62,734 nucleotides of DNA from CAVWQV01 sp963757115 (lineage in GTDB: Bacteria; Pseudomonadota; Alphaproteobacteria; Acetobacterales; Acetobacteraceae): assembly GCA_963757115.1 (NCBI GenBank), contig CAVWQV010000012.1, positions 1 through 62,734 of the forward strand. Direction: 5' to 3'. Within the stretch, counting starts at the first letter, position 1, and each line of letters starts with the position of its first letter. Under the pieces are notes generated by a model, which saw only the letters and a list, made by a program, of their open reading frames with translations, was not told the DNA's origin and made no database searches. This document shows, in pieces, positions 34,487 to 43,863 of the stretch. The translations under genes and the position numbers were made by a program.

Positions 34487-35493
34487 TGCGACACAACTGC
34501 CCTTCCATCGTGGCGGCCGTTCTCGCGGCCGCTCTCCCGCTCCTTCCCCAGGCTGCCACGGCACAGGGGCAGGATTGGTTCGTACCGTCGCCACAGCGCT
34601 CGGGGCAGCCCCCTGGGGCGCTGCGACCGGGGCCCGGTCGGCCGCCGCCGGGGCGGCCGCAAGCCGTGCCCGGTCCAGCAGTTCCAGGGGCGCTACCACT
34701 GCCAGGTCAAGCAGGACCTCCCGAAGAGGAGACCTCTCCGCCGGTGCAGGTGCAGCTGCCGCCAGCCCCCGACGTGCCGGCGCTGCCCAAGGCCGCGTCG
34801 CCGCCCGCCGCGGTGATCGGGGTGCTGGGTCTCGCCGATATTAGCCGCGCGTCGGTTGCAGCGCAGCAGGTCGACAAGGTGCTGAACGAGCGCATGACCA
34901 AGCTGCATGACGACGCGCAGAAGGAGCAGGCCGCGTGGCGCGAGATCCAGCAGCAGCTCGCGGCGCAGCGCAGCAGTTTGAGCGCCGATCAGGTCCGCAC
35001 CAAGGAGCGTGACCTGCAGGAGCGGGTCACGAACGCGCAGCGCCAATTCCGAGGGCGCAACAAAATCATTCAGGAAGCGGCGCAATACGCGAAGGCGCAG
35101 ATCGAGCGCACCTTGCGCCAGATCGTCATTCAGGTGTCCGAAAGCCGCGGGATCAACTTGGTGCTGCACCAGGAGCAGGTTGTGCTCAACTACCCGGCGT
35201 TCGATATCACCCAACCCGTTGTCGAGCAGCTGAATAAGATCCTGCCCGCCGTGGTGGTGCCCGCCGACGGCGTGGAGGTATCGAAGATGCCGGGGGCGGT
35301 GCCGGTCGGCCAGGCGCAGCCGGGAGCGCCCGCGACGCCGACCGCAGCCGCTCAGGCGGTCACGACCCCGCCGGCGGCCTCGGCCGCAGGGCCGACGACG
35401 CCGCCGGCAACGCCAACGCCAACGCCGGGGGCGGTCACGTCGGGGGCGTCCGCGCCACCAACGGCGCCGGCCGCTCCAGCCAAGCATCCCTGA
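34486..35493 (+). CDS. skp: OmpH/Skp-family periplasmic chaperone with Pro-rich extensions
   Basis: A periplasmic holdase that carries unfolded outer-membrane proteins to BamA. It starts at a GTG sharing one base with the bamA stop. A signal peptide (VAAVLAAALPLLPQAATAQ) is followed by a long Pro/Gly/Arg-rich segment, then the Skp core from IGVLGLADISRASVAAQQV with the tentacle helices (KEQAAWREIQQQLAAQRSSL to QRQFRGRNKIIQEA) and the final VVLNYPAFDIT and VEQLNKILPAV. After the core comes an about 70-residue Ala/Pro/Thr-rich tail. At 335 residues it is twice the E. coli length; the extra is disordered. Confidence 0.88.
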   Translation: MRHNCPSIVAAVLAAALPLLPQAATAQGQDWFVPSPQRSGQPPGALRPGPGRPPPGRPQAVPGPAVPGALPLPGQAGPPEEETSPPVQVQLPPAPDVPALPKAASPPAAVIGVLGLADISRASVAAQQVDKVLNERMTKLHDDAQKEQAAWREIQQQLAAQRSSLSADQVRTKERDLQERVTNAQRQFRGRNKIIQEAAQYAKAQIERTLRQIVIQVSESRGINLVLHQEQVVLNYPAFDITQPVVEQLNKILPAVVVPADGVEVSKMPGAVPVGQAQPGAPATPTAAAQAVTTPPAASAAGPTTPPATPTPTPGAVTSGASAPPTAPAAPAKHP

Positions 35494-35505
35494 GCCGGAA
35501 ACTTG

Positions 35506-36591
35506 ATGACGCCGCCCATCACCGGCGATCCGCGGTTTTTCCAGCGCAGCGGGCCGCAGACGCTAGCCGCCGTCGCGGACGCCGCGCGCGGGGAAGCGCC
35601 GCCGCGCCGCATCCGCTACTCCGGGGTCGGACCGCTCGGGGCGGCGGGCCCCGAGGAGGTCAGCTTTTTCGAGAACAAGCGCTATCTGTCGGCGCTGGCG
35701 AGCACGGCAGCGGGCGCCGTGATCATCCATCCCGATCACGCGGGAAAGGTGCCGGACGGTTGCATCGCTATCACGACCACCGAGCCCTACGAGGGCTGGG
35801 CCAGGGTCGCTGCCCTGTTCCACCCACCGCCGCCGTTAGCGCCAGGGGTACACGTTTCGGCGTGTGTCGATCCTTCAGCCGAGATCGATGCGACGGCCGA
35901 GATCGGCCCGCTCGCCGTAGTTGGCGCCGGAGCCGTCATCGGTCCGCGCGTGCGCCTGGGCCCGCTTGCTTGCATTGGCCCCGGGGTGATTGTCGGTCCG
36001 GATTGCCTAATCGCCGCACAGGTCAGCGTGAGCCACGCCCTCCTTGGCGCGCGCGTGCGGCTGCACCCTGGCGCCAGGATCGGACAGGAAGGGTTCGGTT
36101 TCGCCACCACGGCAGAGGGCTTTCTCGATGTGCCGCAGCTTGGCCGGGTGATCCTCGAGGACGATGTGGACGTGGGCGCCAACACGACGATCGACCGCGG
36201 CTCGGCGCAGGATACCGTGATAGGAGCCGGCTCTCGGCTCGACAATCTCGTCCAGATCGGACACAACGTGCGCCTGGGCCGTTGTTGCGTCATTGTGGCG
36301 CAGGCCGGCATTTCCGGTTCTACCGAGCTCGGGGACTTCGTCGTGATTGCCGCGCAAGCCGGCCTGACTGGCCACCTTCAGGTTGGCGGGCGCGCGAGAA
36401 TCGGCGCGCAGGCCGGCGTCATGGCGGATGTGCCGGCCGGGCAAGACGTTGTCGGCAGCCCGGCCCAGCCGGTGCGCAGCTTCTTCCGCGAGGTCGCGGT
36501 GTTGCGACGCTTGGTCCGGGAGCGACGCCGAGGCGGCGGCGAAGCGAGTGGTCCCGGCACCGATAACGGGACGGGAGCTGAGGCGGGCTGA
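35506..36591 (+). CDS. lpxD: UDP-3-O-acylglucosamine N-acyltransferase LpxD
   Basis: A 361-residue lipid A enzyme adding the second hydroxyacyl chain, from acyl-ACP, to UDP-3-O-acyl-GlcN. The N-terminal uridine-binding domain contains VSFFENKRYLSAL; the left-handed beta helix has many hexapeptide repeats (IGPLAVVGAGAVIGPRVRLG); the catalytic His is in LVQIGHNVRLGRCCVIVAQ; and GSTELGDFVVIAAQAGLTGHL is standard. The C-terminal 30 residues form a helix and a Gly-rich tail. ATG at 35506; fabZ follows 5 bases after the stop. Confidence 0.96.
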   Translation: MTPPITGDPRFFQRSGPQTLAAVADAARGEAPPRRIRYSGVGPLGAAGPEEVSFFENKRYLSALASTAAGAVIIHPDHAGKVPDGCIAITTTEPYEGWARVAALFHPPPPLAPGVHVSACVDPSAEIDATAEIGPLAVVGAGAVIGPRVRLGPLACIGPGVIVGPDCLIAAQVSVSHALLGARVRLHPGARIGQEGFGFATTAEGFLDVPQLGRVILEDDVDVGANTTIDRGSAQDTVIGAGSRLDNLVQIGHNVRLGRCCVIVAQAGISGSTELGDFVVIAAQAGLTGHLQVGGRARIGAQAGVMADVPAGQDVVGSPAQPVRSFFREVAVLRRLVRERRRGGGEASGPGTDNGTGAEAG

Positions 36592-36596
36592 ACGGC

Positions 36597-37094
36597 ATGG
36601 ACGGCACGATGACGCAGGAGCATGGCCCGGCCGGCAGCACGGTCGACGTCGTCGACATCGCCCGGATTATGCACGCGATCCCGCATCGCTATCCGTTCCT
36701 GATGATCGATCGCGTGGTCGATCTGGTGCGCGATCGCTCCGCCGTCGGCATCAAGAACGTGTCGGTTAACGAGTCGTATTTCCAGGGGCACTTCCCGGGC
36801 CATCCGGTGATGCCGGGTGTGATGATTATTGAAAGCATGGCGCAGACCGCCGCGGTGCTCGTTGTCGAGACGCTGGGCCCGGACGCGGCCGGCAAGCTGG
36901 TCTACTTCATGTCGATCGAGGCCGCCAAGTTCCGCCGGCCCGTGGCGCCCGGCGACCAGCTTCGCATTCACGTCACCAAGGAGCGGCACCGGGGCAATGT
37001 CTGGAAGTTCGGCGCCGTTGCTCGCGTCGATAGCGTGTCCGTCGCGGAGGCCAGCTACGCCGCGATGATCATGGATCGAAAGACGGAATTCTAG
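36597..37094 (+). CDS. fabZ: 3-hydroxyacyl-ACP dehydratase FabZ
   Basis: A hot-dog-fold dehydratase of 165 residues in fatty acid elongation; it competes with LpxA/LpxD for hydroxyacyl-ACP and so balances phospholipid and lipid A. It has IPHRYPFLMIDRV, the catalytic-His motif QGHFPGHPVMPGVMIIESMAQ, and the acidic active-site residue in that same helix. Starts ATG 36597 (or 36609). It lies between lpxD and lpxA as in most Gram-negatives. Confidence 0.96.
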   Translation: MDGTMTQEHGPAGSTVDVVDIARIMHAIPHRYPFLMIDRVVDLVRDRSAVGIKNVSVNESYFQGHFPGHPVMPGVMIIESMAQTAAVLVVETLGPDAAGKLVYFMSIEAAKFRRPVAPGDQLRIHVTKERHRGNVWKFGAVARVDSVSVAEASYAAMIMDRKTEF

Positions 37095-37206
37095 CCGTTA
37101 CAGGGCGTTACAGGCCAAACATCGTAATATCCGGCAATAATGATTGAGTTGGCCGATGCACGGGCGGCCTCTAGCGTTTGAGCGCACTGTGCCGAAGGTC
37201 CGCCTG

Positions 37207-38061
37207 ATGAATGGTTTCCCCGAACGGGTTCGCCTAACGGAGCCGACCCGTGCCATCCATCCCACGGCGCTTGTGGCGCGTGGCGCCGAGCTCGGCCGTG
37301 GCGTGCGGATCGGGCCGTTCTGCACGGTCGGACCCGACGTGGTCCTGGAAGATGGCGTGCAGCTCGTGTCCCACGTCGTGGCGGAGGGGCATACAAGGAT
37401 CGGGGCGGGAGCGATCATCTACCCGTTCTGCACTGTCGGGCTGGCGCCGCAGGACCTCAAATACAAGGACGAGCCCACACGTTGCGAGATCGGGCCGCGA
37501 ACGCAGGTGCGCGAGCATTGCACGATCCACCGCGGCACGGTGACCGGGCGGGGAACGACGAGCGTCGGCGCCGACTGCATGCTGATGGCGGTGGTTCACG
37601 TCGCGCATGATTGCGTGATCGGCGCCAACGTAATCATCGCCAACAACGTGGTGATGGGCGGTCACGTCAGCATCGCGGACAACGCGGTGATCGGCGGCGC
37701 GTCGGCGTTGCACCAGTACGTTCGCATCGGCCGCGGGGCGATGGTAGGGGGTGCCTCGGGCGTGGAAGGCGACGTGATCCCGTTCGGCAGCGTGCTCGGC
37801 AATCGCGCCCGGCTCGCCGGCCTCAATGTCGTCGGGTTGCGCCGCAGGGGCTTCGACAAGGCGCAGATCTTGCGTTTGCGCGCGGCGTTCCGGGAGTTGT
37901 TCCAGCAGAACGGGCTGTTCGCGGCCCGCCTTGCCCGGACCCGCGCCGACCACGGGACCGACCCGCTGGTCGCCGAGGTGCTGGCCTTCATCGATCAGCC
38001 CAGTGAACGGGGGCTTATCCGGGCGGAAGCGAACGCCGGAGAAGCCGAACGCGCGGCGTAG
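37207..38061 (+). CDS. lpxA: UDP-N-acetylglucosamine acyltransferase LpxA
   Basis: First enzyme of lipid A synthesis, 284 residues, a trimeric left-handed beta helix using hydroxyacyl-ACP. Clear parts: IHPTALVARGAELGRGVRIG, GLAPQDLKYKDEPTRCEIG, REHCTIHRGT, the catalytic-His segment VVHVAHDCVIGANVIIANN and the C-terminal helical domain starting VVGLRRRGFDKAQILRLRAAF. ATG at 37207; the in-frame upstream part is not conserved-looking. About 110 bases separate it from fabZ. Confidence 0.96.
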   Translation: MNGFPERVRLTEPTRAIHPTALVARGAELGRGVRIGPFCTVGPDVVLEDGVQLVSHVVAEGHTRIGAGAIIYPFCTVGLAPQDLKYKDEPTRCEIGPRTQVREHCTIHRGTVTGRGTTSVGADCMLMAVVHVAHDCVIGANVIIANNVVMGGHVSIADNAVIGGASALHQYVRIGRGAMVGGASGVEGDVIPFGSVLGNRARLAGLNVVGLRRRGFDKAQILRLRAAFRELFQQNGLFAARLARTRADHGTDPLVAEVLAFIDQPSERGLIRAEANAGEAERAA

Positions 38062-38101
38062 CTACCGGCCATAGCCCCGACGTATAGCCGACGTACAGAG
38101 G

Positions 38102-38308
38102 TCAGTGCAGCATGCGGGGTGGGATGCTGGGCGCGGCTAGGTCGAACGCCGGATCGAGACGCTCGGACGCGCAGGCGTCGATGGCGGTCCGCAAAGCGAC
38201 CAGCGTGCGGGTGAGCTGCAGGCTGGCGGCTTCTTCGGCCAGCATCCGCAGGCATTGCAGGATGCCGGTGGCCGTCGCCTCGCAAGCGAGGCTATCGTCG
38301 TCGTTCAT
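38102..38308 (-). CDS. Small hypothetical protein between lpxA and lpxI, opposite strand
   Basis: A 68-residue soluble protein starting MNDDDSLACEATATG at 38308. The middle is a helical stretch (LQCLRMLAEEAASLQLTRTL, then ALRTAIDAC) with balanced composition that looks like a real small protein, unlike the arginine-rich shadows elsewhere. It is encoded against the lpx genes, so it has its own promoter in 38309-38507, a region visibly richer in A and T. The function is unknown. Confidence 0.5.
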   Translation of the reverse strand: MNDDDSLACEATATGILQCLRMLAEEAASLQLTRTLVALRTAIDACASERLDPAFDLAAPSIPPRMLH

Positions 38309-38507
38309 CGGGACGGGGCCCTTGGCGAATGGAAGTATGCAGTTCACGATCCTGAGAGCCGGGCGCCTGTATGGCTCCAATAAAGACATCCTGCAACGAC
38401 AAAACGACGACTCGGAAGTGAGTTGACTGTCAAAACGGTTGATCAGACCGTGAATTATTGGCGATGGGCCAACATCGTTAAATATTCGTTTATCGGACGT
38501 TATCCGG

Positions 38508-39383
38508 TTGTTGTCCGATAGCCTGATCGGAGCGGGCGCGCTCGGCATCATTGCCGGGGGTGGCGTGCTGCCGGGTCGAGTCGCCGCGGCGGCGCGGGCG
38601 CTGGGTCGCAAGGTGGTGCTGATCGGCCTTGAGGGCTTCGCCGATCCTGTGGTGCTGGCCCCCTTTGAACATGCCTACGCGCGGATCGGCGCCGCCGGGC
38701 AGATCTTGCGGCGGTTGCGAGCCCATGGCTGCACGGAGGTGGTGCTGATCGGCGCCGTGCGGCGACCGTCGCTGCTCGACCTGCGCCCCGACGGCGAGGG
38801 CACCCGCATTTTGGCCCGTATCGGCCGTGCGGCCTTTGCGGGCGATGACGGCCTGTTGTCGGCGGTGGCGCGCGTACTGGGCGAGGAGGGCTTTCGGGTG
38901 ATCGCCGCCTCCGAGTTGCTGGCCGAAGCGCTGGCAGGCCCCGGACTGCTGGCCGGTTCGCCGCCGGACCCGCTCGCCATGGCGGATATCGCCCGCGGCG
39001 TCGCGATCGCACGGGCTCTGGGCCGGGCGGATGTGGGGCAGGGATGCGTCGTGCAGCAAGGGATCGCGCTCGCGGTCGAGGCGGCGGAGGGAACGGACGC
39101 GATGCTCGCGCGCTGTGCTTCGCTGGCACGGGAAGGGCCGGGCGGGGTGTTCGTCAAGCTCGTCAAGCCCGGCCAGGATCGGCGGGCGGACTTGCCGACA
39201 GTGGGGCCGGAAACCGTGCGCGGGGCCGCCGCGGCCGGGCTTCGCGGCATCGCCTACGAGGCGGGGGGCACGCTCCTGGTCGATCGCGCGGCCATGTGCG
39301 ATGCGGCGCAGGAGACGGGGCTTTTCCTGTTCGGCATCGACCCCGATAGTGAAGACGGTTTCGTCAACGGAGAACAGCGATGA
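38508..39383 (+). CDS. lpxI: UDP-2,3-diacylglucosamine pyrophosphatase LpxI
   Basis: A 291-residue enzyme hydrolysing UDP-2,3-diacylglucosamine to lipid X in lipid A synthesis; it replaces LpxH in most alphaproteobacteria. The N-terminal Rossmann-like start LGIIAGGGVLPGRVAAAAR and the C-terminal DUF1009 core VFVKLVKPGQDRRADLPTVGPETV, with RGIAYEAGGTLLVD, are standard. Starts at TTG 38508; upstream sequence is AT-rich intergenic. Its stop overlaps the start of the glyoxalase gene (ATGA). lpxB, often next, is not present in the window. Confidence 0.93.
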   Translation: MLSDSLIGAGALGIIAGGGVLPGRVAAAARALGRKVVLIGLEGFADPVVLAPFEHAYARIGAAGQILRRLRAHGCTEVVLIGAVRRPSLLDLRPDGEGTRILARIGRAAFAGDDGLLSAVARVLGEEGFRVIAASELLAEALAGPGLLAGSPPDPLAMADIARGVAIARALGRADVGQGCVVQQGIALAVEAAEGTDAMLARCASLAREGPGGVFVKLVKPGQDRRADLPTVGPETVRGAAAAGLRGIAYEAGGTLLVDRAAMCDAAQETGLFLFGIDPDSEDGFVNGEQR

Positions 39384-39766
39384 GTTGCTTCCTGCACACC
39401 ATGCTGCGCGTCGGCGATCTCGAGCGGAGCGTCAAATTCTACACGGGGCTGCTCGGCATGAGGGAGCTGCGCCGCCGCGATGTGCCGGACGGGAAATACA
39501 CGCTGGCGTTCGTCGGCTACGGGGATGAGGACCACGAAGCCGTGATCGAGCTGACCTACAATTACGGCACAACGAGCTACGAGCAGGGCACGGCGTTCGG
39601 CCATCTCGCGGTCGGCGTACCGGACGTGGCGGGGGCGTGCGAGGCGGTCCGCAAGGGAGGCGGGAAGGTCACGCGCGAGGCCGGGCCGGTTAAGTTCGGC
39701 ACCACGGTGATCGCCTTCGTGGAAGACCCGGACGGCTACAAGATCGAGCTGATCGAGCGAAGCTGA
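39380..39766 (+). CDS. gloA: Lactoylglutathione lyase (glyoxalase I)
   Basis: A 128-residue VOC-fold metalloenzyme detoxifying methylglyoxal as its glutathione adduct. Metal ligands are visible in order: H6 in CFLHTMLRVGDLERSVKFY, Glu in AVIELTYNYG, His in AFGHLAVGV and Glu in DGYKIELIE. Length and motifs match the short nickel-type bacterial enzyme. It is translationally coupled to lpxI (ATGA), an unusual partner, and precedes the YcjX-like gene by 10 bases. Confidence 0.95.
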   Translation: MSCFLHTMLRVGDLERSVKFYTGLLGMRELRRRDVPDGKYTLAFVGYGDEDHEAVIELTYNYGTTSYEQGTAFGHLAVGVPDVAGACEAVRKGGGKVTREAGPVKFGTTVIAFVEDPDGYKIELIERS

Positions 39767-39776
39767 CCGGCCGGGC

Positions 39777-41155
39777 GTGAGCGGGGCGGCCGGGATCCCA
39801 CTGCTTCCCGGGCGCCGCGTCCTCAGGGTCGGCGTCACCGGGCTCGCTCGGGCCGGCAAGACGGCGTTCCTTACTTCGGTCGCGGCCAACCTGCTCGCGC
39901 TGAGCGGCAACCCGTCCGCACTGCCCGCCCTCGCGGGGAGCGGGCTGCGGGCCGTGATCGCGCCCGCCGGGGCGGATAGCCTGCCGCGCTTCGACTATCG
40001 CCGCCACTTGGCGGAACTCGCCGCGGACCCGCCGCGCTGGCCGGAGCGGACCGGAGCGGTTTCCCTCCTTGCACTCGACCTGGAGATACCCCGCGCCGGC
40101 CTCCTCGGCTCCTTAATCGGCAGCCGCTCGGTCCGGCTCGAGTTTCTCGACTACCCGGGCGAATGGCTGCTCGACCTGCCGCTGCTCGGCCAGGATTTCG
40201 GCCGCTGGTCGACCGCCGCCTTGCGACGGCTGGAAGGCAGCGAGGCCGCGCCGTTGGCCCGCGAGTTCCTGGCGTTCGCCGGCGCCCTTCCCGCGCGCGC
40301 GCCGGCCGACGAAGGGCTGGCGGCGAAGGGCCACGAGCTCTATCGGGCTGCCCTCCGGCGCCTGCGCGACGAGGCGGGGCTCTCGTTCCTGCAACCCGGA
40401 CGGTTCCTGATGCCGGCACCTGGCCCGGAGCCGCCGTCCTCCGTGTACTTCCCCCATGCCGGCGAGGGGCCGCTGGCGGCCTTGCTGGCCGCCCGCTACG
40501 ACGCCTATCGCGAGGCGGTGCGGGCCGAGCTCGTCTCGCCGTCGTTCGGCCAGGTCGACCGGCTCGTGGTCTTGGCGGACATCCTCGCCGCCCTGCACGC
40601 AGGCCCGGCGGCGTTCGCCGACATGTCGGGCGCGCTCTCCGCGGTCGCGGAGGCCCTGTCGTTCCGCCGCCCCTGGACGGACGCGATCCCGTTCCTTTCA
40701 CCGCTGCTCGAGTCGCTTTCGGTGCCGGCCTGGCTGACGGGCGGCGGCATCCGGCGCGTGGCGTTCGCCGCGACCAAGGTCGACCATGTGGCGGAGCGAC
40801 AGCGCGGCAACATGGCGGCATTGGTGCGCGCACTCACTCGCCTGCCGCCAAGGGCCGAGGCGGCCGTCACGGGCGCGTTCGCCATAGCTTCGGTGCGCTG
40901 CACGGAGGATTTCGTCTGGACGCTTGAGGGACGGAACGTCTCGGCGGTGCGCGGCCGCGTGCTCGGCGGCTCGGCGCTTACCCGCTCCTATCCCGGCGAG
41001 GTGCCCGACCGATTGCCCGACGAGGCGTTCTGGGCGCACGCATTCCTTGCCCCGCCCACGTTCGAGCCCGCCCGGCTGCCCGCTGACGGGCGGCTGGGGG
41101 TCCCCAAATAGGCACGGACGCGTTGCTCGCGTTCCTGCTGGAGGACGTGCTTTGA
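39777..41155 (+). CDS. YcjX-like GTPase, frameshift at C-terminus
   Basis: A predicted cytoplasmic P-loop GTPase of about 458 residues, of the YcjX family (dynamin-like, stress-linked in enterics). P-loop GLARAGKT at residues 22-29, a G3-type DYPG in EFLDYPGEWLLDLP, and a G4-type TKVD in AFAATKVDHVAE. The frame as read stops at 41111, but a run of C at about 41105 explains this: one more C gives an IGTDALLAFLLEDVL ending at 41155, the expected family tail, which overlaps the next start (TTGA). GTG start at 39777. The partner gene downstream is the usual YcjF-like one. Confidence 0.85.
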
Positions 41156-42020
41156 CCGAAACCGCGACCCTGGCCCCGCCGCGCCCGCAAATCGAGCTCG
41201 AGCCCGTGCCTTCGGAGCGGCTGGAGGCGAACCTGCCGGCCCTGATCCCGAAGTGCAACCCGAGCGTGGCCCGGGGACGATCCCGCTGGTGCTCGGCGGC
41301 GCGGGCTTGCTCGTCGTGGGCTTGTCGGCGCTCGCTACGGTGGACTTTGTTCTCGACCAGTTCGGGCGATCGGCCGTTCTCGGGTTCTTGACGGCCGCGG
41401 TCGGGCTCGCTGGCTTTGGACTGCTCGGGGCAGGGATCTGGCGGGAGCTGCGGGGCCTGTTCGCTGTCGACACGGTGGACCGGCTTCGCACCGCGCTCGC
41501 CGGGCCGGACCCGCTCGCCGCACGCCCGGCGTTGCGCCGCTGGCTCGCGCGCCTCCCCGAGGGCGCTGCGCTGACCCGGGCGATCGATGCGGTGGACGAC
41601 CCGGAAAGCCTTCGCGTTTTGCTGCGGGCCGGGCCGCTGGCCGATCTGCGGGCGAAGTCCGACGCGCTCGGCCGCACCGCCGCCATGCAAGCCTTCGCCG
41701 CCGCCGCCGCCGTGCCGTCCCCGGCGCTGGACGGCCTCATCGTCGCGTGGCGGGGCGCGCGGCTGGTCCGCCAGGTTGCCGAGCTGCACGGTTTTCGCCC
41801 GGGCCTGCTCGGCACTTGGTCTTTGTTGCGGCGCACGATGCTTTCGGCGGCGGGCGTGGTGGCGACCGACGTCGCGGCCAACACGCTGACCCATGCCGTG
41901 CTGTCCAACCGGTTGCTCCAGCACGTGGTGGGCGACGTCGCCGGGGCCGGACTTGCCGCACGTCGCATGATCGTATTGTCGCGCGCCGCCGCCGCGGCCT
42001 GCAGCCCGCTCGAGGAATAA
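41152..42020 (+). CDS. YcjF-like membrane protein (TIGR01620/DUF697), one-base shift
   Basis: An inner-membrane protein of about 288 residues paired with YcjX. The N-terminal 40 residues (TTG start at 41152, TETATLAPPRPQIELEPVPSE) are Pro-rich and cytosolic; a shift at about 41270 joins them to two adjacent membrane helices (LVLGGAGLLVVGLSALATVDF and VLGFLTAAVGLAGFGLLG). The C-terminal DUF697-like part has a Gly-rich ending (DVAGAGLAARRMIVLSRAA). TTGA overlap with the GTPase gene shows coupling. The molecular role is unknown. Confidence 0.8.
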
Positions 42021-42077
42021 GCCGGTCGCCGCCCTGCGTGTCTTGCCGAACCGCCGCCTTGCTGACAGAAACGCAAA

Positions 42078-43688
42078 ATGTTTCAGCAGATACTGACCCC
42101 GGTTGCCGACAGCCTCGGATTGTCGTTCGTGGCGGCGACCCTTCCAGCGCTGACGGTTCTCGTGCTGCTCGGCGTGTTTCGCCGGCCCGCCTGGCTGGCC
42201 GCCTTGGCCGGTCTGTTGGTGGGTCTCGTCGTTGCCGTCGGCCTGTGGCGGCTGCCGTTGCCGCTCGCGGTGAACGCGATCTTCGAGGGCGCCGTGTTCG
42301 CGCTTTGGCCGGTGATGTGGATCGTGGTCAACGCGCTGCTGCTCTACAACGTGGCGGTGCGGTCCGGACGGTTCGACGCCTTCCGCGAATGGGTCGTCGC
42401 CCATCTTCCGAATGATCGTCGCGTGGTGCTGGTGGTGATCGGCTTCTGCTTCGGAGCATTGCTCGAAGGTATCGCGGGCTTTGGCACGCCGGTCGCGATC
42501 ACCAGCTCCCTGCTGATCCTGGTCGGCTATCCGGCGCTCGAAGCCCTGGTGTTCGTGCTGATCTTCAACACCGCACCCGTCGCATTCGGTGCGCTCGGGG
42601 TGCCCGTCACCGTGCTCGGAGCCGTCACCAGCCTCCCTCCATCGACGCTCGCCGCCATGATCGGGCGGCAGCTGCCGTTGGTCGCGCTGCTGCTGCCATT
42701 CTACGTCATCGGGCTATATGGCGGAATGCGCTCGGTGCGGGCGCTGTGGCCCGTGCTGCTTGTGGCAGGCGGCAGTTTCGCGGTGTGCCAGTTCGGCACC
42801 TCCAACTTCCTCGACTACACCCTGACCGACGTGCTCTCCTCGCTTGGTTCGCTCGGGTGCACCTTGCTGTTCCTGCGCGTCTGGCGCCCAGCTCCGGACG
42901 AGGAGTTCGCCATTTCCGCCAGTGCGCGCGCGGTCCCCTCCCAAGGAGGCGCCGGAGTCCCGCTCTGGCAGGGCTGGCTGCCGTGGATGATCGTGGTCGC
43001 GGTCGTGATCCTGTGGACGAGCGCGGGTGTGGCCGCGATCGGGCAGCGAAGCATTCCCTGGCCGGGGCTGCACAACGCCGTTTCCATCACGCTCTACAAC
43101 AACAAGCCGTATGCGGCGGTATGGGTGTTCCAGCCGCTCGCGACGGGCACGGCGATTCTGCTCGCGGCAATCCTGACCGCGCTCGTGGTGCGGCTCGGGG
43201 TGAGCGACTTCTTCCGCTGCGTGGGGCAGACCCTGCGCCAGTCATGGCTTGCGATCCTGACCGTGATGTTCATCGTCGGACTGGCCTACCTGATGAACTA
43301 TGCTGGGCTCGCCTACACCCTCGGCTACGGGGTTGCGTCGGCCGGGCATATTTTCGTGCTGCTGTCGCCTTTCCTGGGCTGGCTTGCCGTGTTCCTGTCG
43401 GGCAGCGATACGTCAGGCAACGCACTGTTCGGCAACCTTCAGGTGATCGCGGCAAAGCAGCTCAATCTCAACCCCGTCCTGTTTGCCGCAACGAACTCGT
43501 CGGGCGGCGTGATGGGCAAGATGATTTCGCCGCAGAACATCGCGACGGGTGTCGCAGTGACCGATCTTAAGGGCCACGAGGGCGTGGTGTTCGCCCGCAC
43601 GTTTGTCCACAGCATCGTGCTTACGTTGCTTCTCGGACTGCTGGTTGCGGCGCAGCAGTATTTGATTCCGGGCATTATTCCACGATAG
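42078..43688 (+). CDS. lldP: L-lactate permease family transporter
   Basis: A 536-residue inner-membrane transporter with about 12-14 helices, of the LctP family (lactate/glycolate proton symport). Signature segments: VNALLLYNVAVRSGRFDAFREW, FGALLEGIAGFGTPVAITSSLL, FNTAPVAFGALGVPV, and the C-terminal SGSDTSGNALFGNLQ with NSSGGVMGKMISPQNIATG. ATG at 42078. There is no lactate dehydrogenase next to it, but a D-2-hydroxyacid dehydrogenase lies 2 kb away. lldP versus glcA cannot be separated by eye. Confidence 0.9.
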   Translation: MFQQILTPVADSLGLSFVAATLPALTVLVLLGVFRRPAWLAALAGLLVGLVVAVGLWRLPLPLAVNAIFEGAVFALWPVMWIVVNALLLYNVAVRSGRFDAFREWVVAHLPNDRRVVLVVIGFCFGALLEGIAGFGTPVAITSSLLILVGYPALEALVFVLIFNTAPVAFGALGVPVTVLGAVTSLPPSTLAAMIGRQLPLVALLLPFYVIGLYGGMRSVRALWPVLLVAGGSFAVCQFGTSNFLDYTLTDVLSSLGSLGCTLLFLRVWRPAPDEEFAISASARAVPSQGGAGVPLWQGWLPWMIVVAVVILWTSAGVAAIGQRSIPWPGLHNAVSITLYNNKPYAAVWVFQPLATGTAILLAAILTALVVRLGVSDFFRCVGQTLRQSWLAILTVMFIVGLAYLMNYAGLAYTLGYGVASAGHIFVLLSPFLGWLAVFLSGSDTSGNALFGNLQVIAAKQLNLNPVLFAATNSSGGVMGKMISPQNIATGVAVTDLKGHEGVVFARTFVHSIVLTLLLGLLVAAQQYLIPGIIPR

Positions 43689-43863
43689 CAATTGCTCCGG
43701 CGCTGCCGGGCGTTGGCGGGCGGGTTTCGCCATCACGTGCGGTGTCGTCGTGCCCTGTGATCGCGTCTGCACTCCCACCGAGCGAAGGGCGCGTCCAGGA
43801 TTGGTGTTGACAGTGCCCCAATGACGTTGACGGCGCAGGTTGGCTCCTGGCGAGTGGGGACGG

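Noticed and set aside
32539..35493. A 984-residue BamA-Skp fusion protein
   Set aside because: It arises only because a one-base shift at about 34137 throws bamA into the frame of skp. The true barrel end FRFGFGTRF is in the other frame, directly before the skp start.
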